Assembly: GCA_947455285.1 (NCBI GenBank)
Contig: CANGOK010000005.1
Location: 1-29,085 of the forward strand
Direction of reading: 5' to 3'
Length of the DNA stretch: 29,085 nt
DNA from: Beijerinckiaceae bacterium
GTDB taxonomy: Bacteria > Pseudomonadota > Alphaproteobacteria > Rhizobiales > Beijerinckiaceae
The stretch's first letter is position 1; every line of letters starts with the position of its first letter. Made by a program: the position numbers and the translations under genes. Below the pieces are notes generated by a model that saw only the letters and a program-made list of their open reading frames with translations, was not told the DNA's origin and did not search any database. This document shows positions 1-8,925 of this stretch, one piece after another.

Positions 1-582
1 GGTCAGGCGCTCATAGGCGCGCACCGAGGCGTCGCCAAGCATGAAGGCGCGCTGCGCCATGCCCCAGCCCGAGCGGTCGAGCAGGGCCTGAATATCGCGG
101 GCGCGGGCGACGCGTTCGGCGAAGGCGCCGTGGCCCGTTATGGTCGCCATGCGCCGGCCGGGGTCGCGGCCGGAGACCATGGCGAGGTGAATGTCGAGCC
201 GATCCGCAGGCAATTCTCCGGCCTTCGTCGCCCATTCGACGATCAGCAAGGCGCCGTCAGCGGCCTCGTCCCAGCCCAGCTCCGCAAGTTCCGAAGCGTC
301 GCGGATGCGGTAGAGATCGGCGTGGACGACGGGGAAGGCGGAGGTTTGGTAGACCTGCATCAGGGTGAAGGTGGGGCTTGGGACTTCAAGCTCCGGGTCT
401 TTCGTCAGCAGCTGAATCAGCGCCCGCGCGAAAGTCGTCTTGCCCGCGCCAAGATCGCCCGAGACGGTCACGAGCGCGTTCGGACCAACGAGCGGCAGGA
501 TGCGCGAGGCGAGGGCGGTGGTCGCGGCCTCGTCTGGGAGGTCGAGGGTCCAGATGGTCGTAGGATCGGTTTGGGCCTGCAT
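1..582 (-). CDS. tsaE: TsaE / phosphotransferase fusion protein, 3' end cut by the window edge
   Basis: The open frame runs from an ATG at 582 to the left edge, giving 194 codons with no stop. Residues 41-50 carry a P-loop (SGDLGAGKTT), followed by a PSPTF segment and an HADLYRI segment. These are hallmarks of TsaE, the ATPase that supports threonylcarbamoyl-adenosine (t6A37) modification of tRNA in the cytoplasm. TsaE proper is about 150 residues. Here the frame continues past it with a GDASVRAYERL segment typical of the start of an aminoglycoside-phosphotransferase-like (AmgK-type sugar kinase) domain. Such TsaE/phosphotransferase fusions are known in Alphaproteobacteria. The gene begins only 10 bases after the divL stop, so the two are probably cotranscribed. 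The kinase domain lies outside the window, so its activity cannot be judged. Confidence 0.88.
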   Translation of the reverse strand, partial: MQAQTDPTTIWTLDLPDEAATTALASRILPLVGPNALVTVSGDLGAGKTTFARALIQLLTKDPELEVPSPTFTLMQVYQTSAFPVVHADLYRIRDASELAELGWDEAADGALLIVEWATKAGELPADRLDIHLAMVSGRDPGRRMATITGHGAFAERVARARDIQALLDRSGWGMAQRAFMLGDASVRAYERLT

Positions 583-592
583 GATCGCCCCC

Positions 593-3103
593 TTACGCCA
601 CTTCGGCCGCCGCCGGGTTCTGCGCCGCTCCCGTTTCGGGGAAGATGCAGGTTACGGTGGTGCCTTCGCCGGGCGCCGACTGGATCTGGACCTTGCCGCC
701 GTGCAGCTCGACGAAGGCCCGCACGATGGAGAGGCCGAGCCCGACGCCCTTGTGCCTTGTGCCGATGGTGTGAGTGCGGAAGCGGTCGAAGACCTGGCTG
801 AGCACCTCGGGCGGAATGCCCCTGCCCTCGTCTGTGACCCTGAAGACGATCTTGTCGCCGCGCCGCATGGCGGCCAGCGTGACGGTTTGGCCGGACGTCG
901 AGAAGCCGATGGCGTTGGAGAGCAGGTTGAAGAGCACCTGCCTCAACCGTTTGGCGTCGGCGCGGAACGTCCCGACATTGTCCATCGCCACGATCTGCAG
1001 ATGGATCGAGGATTCGGCCAGCCGGTCCTGTAAGCCCTGCGCGGCGGCTTCGATGGCCTGACGGATGTCGACGTCGCTCAGCTCCAGCTCCATGGCGTCG
1101 GTGTCGATGGAGGCGAGGTCGAGAATGTCGTTGATGATGGCGAGCAGGGCGCCCGACGACTTCATGATGTAGCCGCTGTATTCGAGCTGCTTCTGGTTGA
1201 GCGGGCCGCCGGCGCCGTCGCTCAGCAACTGGCTGAAGCCAATGATGTTGGTCAGCGGCGAGCGCAGTTCATAGGAGACGTGGTGGACGAAGTCGTTGCG
1301 GATCTTCTCCGCCTCCACCAGCGCCTGATTGCGTTCGGTCAGGGCGCGCTGGATGTCGACCGCCGCGCTCACATCCGAGAAAGTGAGTAGGGTCGCGCCA
1401 TCGGGCAGGGGCGCTGCGGCGCAATCGATGGCGCTTCCATCGATGCGCATCATGCGGCGCTCAAAGCCCATGCGCTCTTCGTGCAGCCCAGCGACGAGGG
1501 CGCGCAGCTTGTCCCAATCTGCCAGGGCGCCGAAGGCTCGGCTGCAGGCATGGGCGATCTCGTCGATATGGGGCTGATCGGCGAGGGTCGGCGCGGGCAG
1601 GCTCCAGACGGTCTGGAAGGCGGGGTTATGCAGCTTCAGGCGACCGTCGCTGCCAAACACCGCGACGCCTTCGCGAAGGGTGTCCAGAGTCTCGCTCTGC
1701 ACACGCATCAATGAATTGTAGCGGGACTCCAGATGGAAGCGTTCGGTCACGTCATCGAAGAGATAGGTGACGCCGCCCTGCGGGTTCGGGCTGATGACTG
1801 TGCGCAGGGTCCGGCTGTCAGGCAGGTACCAGACCTGTTCAATCGTATCGACGCTCTGATAGGTCCGCATCATCTCCGCCTTCCACGAGCGGAAATCCGC
1901 CTGTTCGGGCAGGCGCTGTTCGGCGCGCAGGAGGTCGAGGATTTCAGAATCGGTCGGGTTCTGATCGAGGAAGGCTTGATCGAGCGACCACAGGTGGCGA
2001 TAGGCCGTGTTGTGGAAGGTCAGGCGCTTGCCCCGGTCGAAAATGGCGACGGCGGTGGAAAGTTGGTCGAGGGTGCGCGTATGGGCGTCCATCTGGCGCG
2101 ACAGGTCGGTGCGCACGCCCTCAAGTTCGGAAAGGTCCGTCGCCTGTCCCACCGATCCGCCTGCACAGGCGAGGTCGAGCACATCCATGAGGTTGCGGCG
2201 CCCGGCCACGACCGCGTGAACGCGCCCGCGCCACATATCGCCAGCAGCTCGCGCGGCGGCGGCGGCCTGCCGGTCGTCGCGGTCGAGAAGTTCGAGCTTG
2301 CGGGCGACTGCGTCCGCGCCATCCGTCGCCTCGACGGCCCGCGCATAGGCGGCGTTCGCCCAAGTCAGATCTCCATCCGCATCGCGCGTCCAGACGGGGG
2401 TGGGCAGAGCGTCGAGGAGGCTGCGCAGGGACTCGAGTTCAGCGCCGGCGGCGGCGTTGCTTTCGCGCAGGCGAGTCAATTCCAGCCGGTCGCCGGAAAC
2501 ATCGCGGATGCGAAGAACGGCCCGGCCTCCGACGGCGCTGCCTTCAGCTTCGAAATGGCGACCCTTGATGCTCGTCAGGGACAGGCGAAACCCTTCGCCT
2601 CGGTTGCGCAGACGATCGACGGCGTGTTCGAGAGCCTGAGCGCCGTCTGCGCCCAGCCATGAGCCAAAGGCCAGCGCATGGCGCGTGTTGGCGCCGTCGC
2701 CGGTCAGGCAGAGGTCGCCGGCGATGTCGGGCTCCGCGCCGGCGCCCCATGATATGAGGACCTGCGACTCGGAAGAGAGAAATACGTTGGCGCGATGCAG
2801 GTTTGCGCGAGCGTCGGCGAGATCCGCCGTCAGCATGGCCTCGCGCTCCCGCCAAGCTTTGCGGCCGGCGAGATGGACGAGGGTCGTGACGGTGGAGACG
2901 CCCACCAACGCGATCATGAACAGAAGCCCGATCATGGGCTGAGAGGCCGCTGCCTGCTGAACGGCGTCAGCGCCCTGCGCAAGCGCGCCCGTTGTCATCA
3001 GGGGTAAAGTGGCGAAGCGGGCGATTGGCAGAGCGATCCTGCGCGCCACGGGCGCGCTCGCGCAAAGGCGCGAAGTGTCCCCTGACCGCCCCGATCGTTC
3101 CAT
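593..3103 (-). CDS. divL: DivL-type PAS-domain sensor pseudokinase (tyrosine in place of the H-box histidine)
   Basis: This 836-residue protein has one likely membrane segment (about residues 56-78), a long region with PAS-like repeats (about 225-330, 340-455 and 465-580), a dimerisation/phosphoacceptor helix and a C-terminal HATPase domain. The N box (NLLSNAIGF, about 726-734), G1 box (DEGRGIP, 758-764) and G2 box (GVGLGLS, 786-792) are intact. The H-box reads HVSYELRSPL. The residue that should be histidine is Tyr611, encoded by TAT at 1271-1273 on the minus strand. This is the signature of DivL, which in Caulobacter works with CckA and DivK to control the cell-cycle regulator CtrA. Length and layout fit the family (Caulobacter DivL is about 770 residues). 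The ATG at 3103 follows a purine-rich GGGGCAGGG. The gene lies downstream of the ahcY terminator, so it probably has its own promoter. Confidence 0.87.
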   Translation of the reverse strand: MERSGRSGDTSRLCASAPVARRIALPIARFATLPLMTTGALAQGADAVQQAAASQPMIGLLFMIALVGVSTVTTLVHLAGRKAWREREAMLTADLADARANLHRANVFLSSESQVLISWGAGAEPDIAGDLCLTGDGANTRHALAFGSWLGADGAQALEHAVDRLRNRGEGFRLSLTSIKGRHFEAEGSAVGGRAVLRIRDVSGDRLELTRLRESNAAAGAELESLRSLLDALPTPVWTRDADGDLTWANAAYARAVEATDGADAVARKLELLDRDDRQAAAAARAAGDMWRGRVHAVVAGRRNLMDVLDLACAGGSVGQATDLSELEGVRTDLSRQMDAHTRTLDQLSTAVAIFDRGKRLTFHNTAYRHLWSLDQAFLDQNPTDSEILDLLRAEQRLPEQADFRSWKAEMMRTYQSVDTIEQVWYLPDSRTLRTVISPNPQGGVTYLFDDVTERFHLESRYNSLMRVQSETLDTLREGVAVFGSDGRLKLHNPAFQTVWSLPAPTLADQPHIDEIAHACSRAFGALADWDKLRALVAGLHEERMGFERRMMRIDGSAIDCAAAPLPDGATLLTFSDVSAAVDIQRALTERNQALVEAEKIRNDFVHHVSYELRSPLTNIIGFSQLLSDGAGGPLNQKQLEYSGYIMKSSGALLAIINDILDLASIDTDAMELELSDVDIRQAIEAAAQGLQDRLAESSIHLQIVAMDNVGTFRADAKRLRQVLFNLLSNAIGFSTSGQTVTLAAMRRGDKIVFRVTDEGRGIPPEVLSQVFDRFRTHTIGTRHKGVGLGLSIVRAFVELHGGKVQIQSAPGEGTTVTCIFPETGAAQNPAAAEVA

Positions 3104-3203
3104 CGTGCCCTGCCCCAGTCCGGATCGCCGTGCGCCATGAGAGCGATACGGCTGCGAATCAGCGCACTTTACCCGTAGCGGGACTCCTTGAGGAAGTGGG
3201 TAA

Positions 3204-3241
3204 TCAAACGAAATCGCCTCCGCGCGGAAACGCGGAGGCGA
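3204..3241 (-). terminator. Rho-independent terminator of ahcY
   Basis: Read on the minus strand, an 11-bp perfect GC-rich stem (TCGCCTCCGCG with CGCGGAGGCGA) encloses a 6-base loop. It is followed by the U-rich run UUUCGUUUGA. It sits about 40 bases after the ahcY stop and ahead of divL, so it should separate the two transcription units. Confidence 0.8.
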
Positions 3242-3281
3242 AATTCGTCTAATGATCCATGGGGCGCGGAGGCGCCGCCGA

Positions 3282-4688
<1,407 letters not shown>

Positions 4689-4749
4689 GAGAGTCCCATC
4701 CTTTTGAGCGTGGCGCTCTATAACAGGGGTCGAAGCCGCCCGCAACGCC

Positions 4750-4769
4750 ATATAAGGACTTCTTTATAT
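4750..4769. promoter_or_regulatory. AT-rich imperfect palindrome between ahcY and glk (candidate operator)
   Basis: On the minus strand the site reads ATATAAAGAAGTCCTTATAT. It matches its own reverse complement at 16 of 20 positions and stands out in GC-rich surroundings. It lies 61 bases before the ahcY start and 42 bases before glk. Methionine-cycle genes in Proteobacteria, including ahcY, can be controlled by SahR, an ArsR-family regulator reported to bind AT-rich palindromes. Assigning this site to SahR is inference. It could also contain promoter elements. Confidence 0.5.
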
Positions 4770-4811
4770 TATCCGGCGAACCTGAGGCGGGCCGCCGGGG
4801 TTGCCTGATCC

Positions 4812-5819
4812 ATGGAGACGCAAGTGGAATTTCCCTTTCCCCTGCTGGTTTGCGATGTGGGCGGCACCAATGCGCGGTTCGCGCTGGTGCAGGCGCCGGG
4901 CGTGGCCCACCTCCCCCTCGCGCCTCAGCAAACCGGAGACCACCCTGGCCTCGCCGAAGCGGCTGAGGCGGCTCTGGCGGGGACGCGCCTGCGGCCACGC
5001 TCAATGCTCGTTTGCGCGGCGGGGCCGAATGAGGGGCGACGGATCAAACTGACCAACGCCGCGTGGCTGATTGATGGGCCGCAGACCGCGCAGGCGCTGG
5101 GGCTTGAGCAGGGGCTGATGTTCAATGATTTCGAGGCGCAGGCCCTCTCGCTCCCTACGCTGCGGGCGGAATGGACCCTCTCCATCGGCGCGCCGCGCGA
5201 AGGGGACGACGGTCCACTGCTGGTCAACGGCCCCGGCACGGGGCTTGGAACGGCGGCGCTGATCAGGGCGGAGGGGAAATGGCGGGCCATCGCCAGCGAA
5301 TCAGGCCACCTCGATTTCGCCCCCGTCACCGACGAGGAGCGCGCCTTCTGGCCTCATGTCGAACCGGTGCTGGGGCGCATCACACCCGAAGCCCTTATCT
5401 CCGGGCCGGGCCTGCGGCGCCTGCACCGGGCGCGGCTCGCGGCGCTCGGTCACGCGCGTCCTGAACTTGGCGGAGTCGAGATCGTGGATCTTGCGTTGGC
5501 TGATCACGCTGGCGCCGAGGCCGACACCATCCGCACCTTTTGGCGTCTTGTCGCGCGTTTCGTCGGGGACATGGCGATCACCTTTTTGTCGACAGGCGGC
5601 ATCACCCTCGCAGGGGGCATCCTGCCGCGCATCGTTCCGCTGCTCGACCCCGCTGACTTCCGAGCCTCTTTTGAGCGCAAGGCGCCTTACGAATGGCTTG
5701 TCCGCCGCATTCCTGTGCGTGTCCTCACGGCGCAGGACACTGTGCTCGCAGGCATGGCGGACATCGCCGCGCGCCCTCAAGCCTACGCCATCGATTATGC
5801 AGCGAGGCGCTGGCTTTAG
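4812..5819 (+). CDS. glk: Glucokinase
   Basis: The 335-residue cytoplasmic kinase belongs to the bacterial glucokinase (Glk, ROK/hexokinase-fold) family and phosphorylates glucose to glucose-6-phosphate using ATP. The N-terminal phosphate-binding motif CDVGGTNARFALV is at about residues 14-26. A FNDFEA segment supplies the probable sugar-binding and catalytic aspartate, NGPGTGLGTA gives the second glycine-rich motif, and SESGHLDFAP is the conserved sugar-binding stretch. Length is normal for the family (about 320-340). No strong ribosome binding site precedes the ATG at 4812. The gene is divergent from ahcY and overlaps the ptsN stop tail-to-tail by 4 bases. It is the only plus-strand gene in the first 12 kb. 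Confidence 0.9.
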   Translation: METQVEFPFPLLVCDVGGTNARFALVQAPGVAHLPLAPQQTGDHPGLAEAAEAALAGTRLRPRSMLVCAAGPNEGRRIKLTNAAWLIDGPQTAQALGLEQGLMFNDFEAQALSLPTLRAEWTLSIGAPREGDDGPLLVNGPGTGLGTAALIRAEGKWRAIASESGHLDFAPVTDEERAFWPHVEPVLGRITPEALISGPGLRRLHRARLAALGHARPELGGVEIVDLALADHAGAEADTIRTFWRLVARFVGDMAITFLSTGGITLAGGILPRIVPLLDPADFRASFERKAPYEWLVRRIPVRVLTAQDTVLAGMADIAARPQAYAIDYAARRWL

Positions 5820-6280
5820 GCCGCGAAGGACGCGGGCGCCTGCGTCAACAGCAGATAGAGCGCGTTCGGATCGCGGCTGGCGCGCAGCCTTGCGGTGAAG
5901 GCTGGGTCGCGCAGGGACCTGGCGATGCGCGAGAGCGCCTTGAGATGATCGGCGCCCGCTGATTCCGGGGCGATCAGCAGGAAGATCAGATCCACTGGCG
6001 CGCTATCCTGCGCCTCGAAGTCGATGGGGCGCTCCAGACGGGCGAAAACGCCGAAAATCTGGTCCACCTTGGCGATCTTGCCGTGGGGGATGGCGATCCC
6101 ATTGCCGACACCTGTGGAGCCCAGCCGCTCGCGTTGCAGCACCACGTCAAAGATCTCGCGCGCGGGCAGGCCGCATACGGCGCTCGCCCGCTCGGCCAGT
6201 TCCTGCAGGGCCTGTTTCTTGGAGCTCGCCCGAAGCGCCGGGATGACGGCTTCAGGCGTGATCAAATCGGACAAAGGCAT
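5816..6280 (-). CDS. ptsN: Nitrogen-PTS EIIA component (PtsN, IIA-Ntr)
   Basis: PtsN is the terminal phosphate acceptor of the regulatory nitrogen phosphotransferase system (PtsP, NPr, PtsN). It acts by protein contact rather than by sugar transport. The 154-residue product has the EIIA fold signature with the phospho-accepting histidine in GIAIPHGKI (His66). An in-frame ATG at 6310 would add 10 residues. The ATG at 6280 is chosen because MPLSDLITPEAVI is the usual start, AGGGACAG lies about 8 bases upstream, and the sigma-54-like promoter at 6311-6326 predicts a transcript beginning near 6300, downstream of the longer start. The gene follows hpf and rpoN as in many Proteobacteria. Confidence 0.93.
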   Translation of the reverse strand: MPLSDLITPEAVIPALRASSKKQALQELAERASAVCGLPAREIFDVVLQRERLGSTGVGNGIAIPHGKIAKVDQIFGVFARLERPIDFEAQDSAPVDLIFLLIAPESAGADHLKALSRIARSLRDPAFTARLRASRDPNALYLLLTQAPASFAA

Positions 6281-6310
6281 GCTGATCTGTCCCTGTGATG
6301 CGACGCGCAT

Positions 6311-6326
6311 GGCAAAGAACGTGCCG
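6311..6326 (-). promoter_or_regulatory. Sigma-54 (-24/-12) type promoter ahead of ptsN
   Basis: On the minus strand the site reads CGGCACGTTCTTTGCC. Against the sigma-54 consensus TGGCACG-N4-TTGC, every fixed position matches except the first base, and the GG-to-GC spacing is exact. The predicted start near 6300 leaves a leader of about 20 bases that includes the ptsN ribosome binding site. The gene for sigma-54 itself lies two genes upstream. No activator site was identified. Confidence 0.55.
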
Positions 6327-6389
6327 TATCGAAAGATGTGGCGCGAAGGAGTTCACCGGATAGGAGTAGTCGTTTCGAGCGATGGCCCT

Positions 6390-6965
6390 TTAGGCGTGTG
6401 GGGCGGTCGGGTCAAGCCAACCGATGTTTCCGTCGGCCCTTCGATAGAGAATGTTCGTCCGGCCGCTGGCCGCGTGGCGGAAGACAAAAACCGGGGCGCC
6501 CGTGAAGTCAAGCTCCATCACGGCCTCCGAAACCGGCATCTGTTTGAGGCCAAGGGATTGCTCGGCGATGATGACGGGGTTGAATTCCCCCTCATCCATC
6601 TCTTCATGGTCAGGCGCTTCCAGGATCACATTCCGCACGATCTCGCGCGGCTCGTCATGGGCATGCCCGTTGGTGTGGTTGTCGCGGATGCGTTGCCGGT
6701 GACGGCTCAGGCGTTTCTCCAGCCGATCGGCCGCTTGATCGAAGCTGGCGTAGGGCTCCTGCGCGCGGCCTTCGGCGTGAAGGCTCACGCCCGAGGACAG
6801 ATGCAGGGTGCAATCGGCGCGGTAGCCCGAACCTTCGTGGTCGATGATTACATGACCATTGAGCGGGCCGCCAAAATAGCGATGCGCCGCCGCTTCAATG
6901 CGCGCGAGTATATGTTCGCGCATGGCTGTTCCGATGCTGAAGTTCTTGCCGGATACGCGCAGCAT
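6390..6965 (-). CDS. hpf: Long-form ribosome hibernation promoting factor (HPF/RaiA family)
   Basis: HPF binds the decoding region of the 30S subunit, and the long form dimerises ribosomes into inactive 100S particles in starvation. The 191-residue protein has an N-terminal S30AE-like domain (about 1-105, starting MLRVSGKNFSIG) and a linker with a histidine-rich stretch. The C-terminal dimerisation domain (about 128-185) includes KQMPVSEAVMELDF and RRADGNIGWLDP, so it is the long form. The ATG at 6965 is preferred over an upstream in-frame start at 7013 because it begins the conserved domain. It sits between rpoN and ptsN, the usual arrangement in Alphaproteobacteria. Confidence 0.92.
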   Translation of the reverse strand: MLRVSGKNFSIGTAMREHILARIEAAAHRYFGGPLNGHVIIDHEGSGYRADCTLHLSSGVSLHAEGRAQEPYASFDQAADRLEKRLSRHRQRIRDNHTNGHAHDEPREIVRNVILEAPDHEEMDEGEFNPVIIAEQSLGLKQMPVSEAVMELDFTGAPVFVFRHAASGRTNILYRRADGNIGWLDPTAPHA

Positions 6966-7010
6966 GCCGCCACCTCGTCCAGTTGGTTCGCAGTCCGGCC
7001 CAGCCTGCTC

Positions 7011-7038
7011 CAAGTCCAGCTTTTACAAGTCCAGCTTT
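7011..7038. repeat. Two-copy 13-bp direct repeat in the hpf leader
   Basis: CAAGTCCAGCTTT occurs at 7011-7023 and again at 7026-7038, a 15-base period. It lies 46-73 bases upstream of the hpf start, inside the predicted 5' leader. Function is unknown. It may be a small local duplication. Confidence 0.6.
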
Positions 7039-7081
7039 CAGTGCGCCGGGTCTGGCCGCCTGCGAATGCTTCGACACTCAA

Positions 7082-7110
7082 GGGTTAGGTTGACGCATGG
7101 GGGATGTCAA
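7082..7110 (-). promoter_or_regulatory. Possible sigma-70 promoter for hpf
   Basis: The minus strand has a perfect TTGACA (-35, 7105-7110), a 17-base spacer and TAACCC (-10, 7082-7087), about 117 bases before hpf. The -35 box lies in a 6-bp inverted repeat, GTTGAC-N11-GTCAAC (7089-7111), which could be an operator. The -10 is weak. A short hairpin followed by TTTTT just upstream (about 7127-7146) may end some rpoN transcripts. Confidence 0.38.
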
Positions 7111-7150
7111 CAGGCCGGAAAGCCAATAAAAATCGCGCCGCAGCGCACAT

Positions 7151-8788
7151 TCAGCGTTGTTGCATCGCAAGCTTTTCGCGCCGCCGCTCGACCGACGAGG
7201 GAATGCGCAGGCTTTCGCGGTACTTGGCCACCGTGCGCCGCGCGATGTCGACGTTGGCCTCTTTGAGGCGCAGCACGATGGCGTCATCCGAAAGGACGGA
7301 TTCGGGGCTTTCCTGGTCGATGAGTTGCTTGATGCGAAAGCGCACCGCCTCCGCCGAATGGGCCTCGCCGCCGGCTCCCGAAGGGATCGAAGCCGTGAAG
7401 AAATATTTCAATTCAAAAAGCCCACGCGGCGTCGCCATATATTTGTTCGAGGTGACGCGGGACACCGTCGACTCGTGCATGGCGATGGCGTCGGCGATCG
7501 TCTTCAGATTGAGCGGCCGCAAATGTTCGACGCCCTTGGCGAAGAAGGCGTCCTGCTGGCGCACGATCTCAGTCGCCACTTTCAGGATGGTGCGGGCGCG
7601 CTGCTCAAGGCTCTTGGTCAGCCAGTTGGCGTTTTGCAGGCAGCCGGTGATGAAGGTCTTGTCGGCGGCGTTTGTCGCGCTTGAGGAGACCTGTGCGGCG
7701 TAGGTGTGGTTGACCAGCACGCGCGGCAGGCCTTCGGCGTTCAGCTCCACGAGCCATGTGCCGTCCGAACCCTTGCGTACCGTCACATCCGGCACGACGG
7801 GTTGAATGGCTCCGCCGCCGAATGAGCGCCCGGGCTTGGGATCAAGGCGGCGGATTTCCGCGACCATGTCGGCGAGGTCTTCCTCGTCGACGCCGCAGAG
7901 TTTGCGCAGCGCCGGAAATTCACGCTTCGCCAGCATCGGAAGGTTGGCGACGAGCGCCTGCATGGCCGGGTCGAAACGGTCCTGTTCGCGCAGCTGAATG
8001 GCGAGACATTCGGCGAGATCGCGCGCGGCGACGCCGCTGGGGTCGAAGGTCTGCACAATGCGAAGCACAGCCTCGGTCCGCGCCACGGAAGTTCCGAGCC
8101 GGTCGGCGATCTCTTCAAGCTCGGCGCTGAGATAGCCAGTGTCCTCGATGGAATCGATGATGGCGTGGCCGATCATGCGGTCCATCGGATCGGTGATGGC
8201 GAGCGCCAATTGTTCAGCGAGATGATCGCGCAGGCTCAGGCGCGCGGCCACATAGGATTCGAGGTTGGCGCCTTCGCCGTCCTCGCCGCCGCCCGAGCCT
8301 GGCGAGCCGCTCCATGACGTCGCCGACAGGCCATCGGTCGAGAAAGCGCCATCGGCGCCGTTGTCGGAGGCGGGAGCTGAGCGGTCGCCGTCGAATGTGT
8401 TTTCGATTTCGGTGCCAAGGCTGGAGGCCAGCGCGTCGGCGTTGGTGGCGAATTCTTCGGAGGCCCAGTCGCCGTCGCGTGTGTCGAACGTCTCGCCGCC
8501 GAGGCTGGCGTCGCCTGAGCCAGAGAAATCGGCGTCGCCCGAAAAGTCCGCTTCACCACCATCGCCATCGCCGCCGAATTCCTGATCGGCGTCGCGGGTG
8601 GCGGCGGGTTCGAGATGGTCGGGCTGCTCCTCGGCGCGTTCAAGCAAGGGATTGCGTTCAAGCTCCTCCTCGACAAAGGAGGACAGCTCCAGATTCGACA
8701 GCTGGAGAAGCTTGATCGCCTGCAATAGCTGCGGTGTCATGACCAGGGACTGGCCCTGGCGCATCACCAACCGTGTCGAAATCGCCAT
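7151..8788 (-). CDS. rpoN: RNA polymerase sigma-54 factor
   Basis: Sigma-54 directs RNA polymerase to -24/-12 promoters and needs an AAA+ activator to open them. The 545-residue protein begins with the glutamine- and leucine-rich region I (MTPQLLQAIKLLQLSNLEL), which contacts activators. It has core-binding and helix-turn-helix regions (TIADAIAMHESTVSRV) and ends with the diagnostic RpoN box ARRTVAKYRE (516-525). Region II (about 52-170) is an unusually long, acidic, Gly/Ser/Asp-rich stretch, making the protein longer than the E. coli form of about 477 residues. The ATG at 8788 follows AGGTGAAAG. It lies between lptB and hpf, as expected in the order. Confidence 0.96.
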   Translation of the reverse strand: MAISTRLVMRQGQSLVMTPQLLQAIKLLQLSNLELSSFVEEELERNPLLERAEEQPDHLEPAATRDADQEFGGDGDGGEADFSGDADFSGSGDASLGGETFDTRDGDWASEEFATNADALASSLGTEIENTFDGDRSAPASDNGADGAFSTDGLSATSWSGSPGSGGGEDGEGANLESYVAARLSLRDHLAEQLALAITDPMDRMIGHAIIDSIEDTGYLSAELEEIADRLGTSVARTEAVLRIVQTFDPSGVAARDLAECLAIQLREQDRFDPAMQALVANLPMLAKREFPALRKLCGVDEEDLADMVAEIRRLDPKPGRSFGGGAIQPVVPDVTVRKGSDGTWLVELNAEGLPRVLVNHTYAAQVSSSATNAADKTFITGCLQNANWLTKSLEQRARTILKVATEIVRQQDAFFAKGVEHLRPLNLKTIADAIAMHESTVSRVTSNKYMATPRGLFELKYFFTASIPSGAGGEAHSAEAVRFRIKQLIDQESPESVLSDDAIVLRLKEANVDIARRTVAKYRESLRIPSSVERRREKLAMQQR

Positions 8789-8925
8789 CAGACTTTCACC
8801 TAGCGCCGCCTATAGCGCAGCAGGAAGCGGCTCGCTTTTTGCATAGTGCAGACGGCGGCGGATGGCTACCCGGAAAGTCCCGGAATTCCCCTGAAAACTG
8901 AAAGAGCTGGGGAAAGTCGCCCCGC

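Noticed and set aside
1733..2662. A 309-codon plus-strand frame inside divL
   Set aside because: It is antisense to the PAS region of DivL, has no ribosome binding site or domain, and is explained by high GC content removing stops.
4689..4811. SAM or SAH riboswitch upstream of ahcY
   Set aside because: The 120-base leader shows an AT-rich palindrome but no arrangement of conserved helices that I could match to a SAM-II, SAM-V or SAH aptamer.
6281..6310. Longer PtsN starting at the ATG at 6310
   Set aside because: The extra ten residues are not family-like, the ribosome binding site serves 6280, and the predicted sigma-54 transcript begins downstream of 6310.
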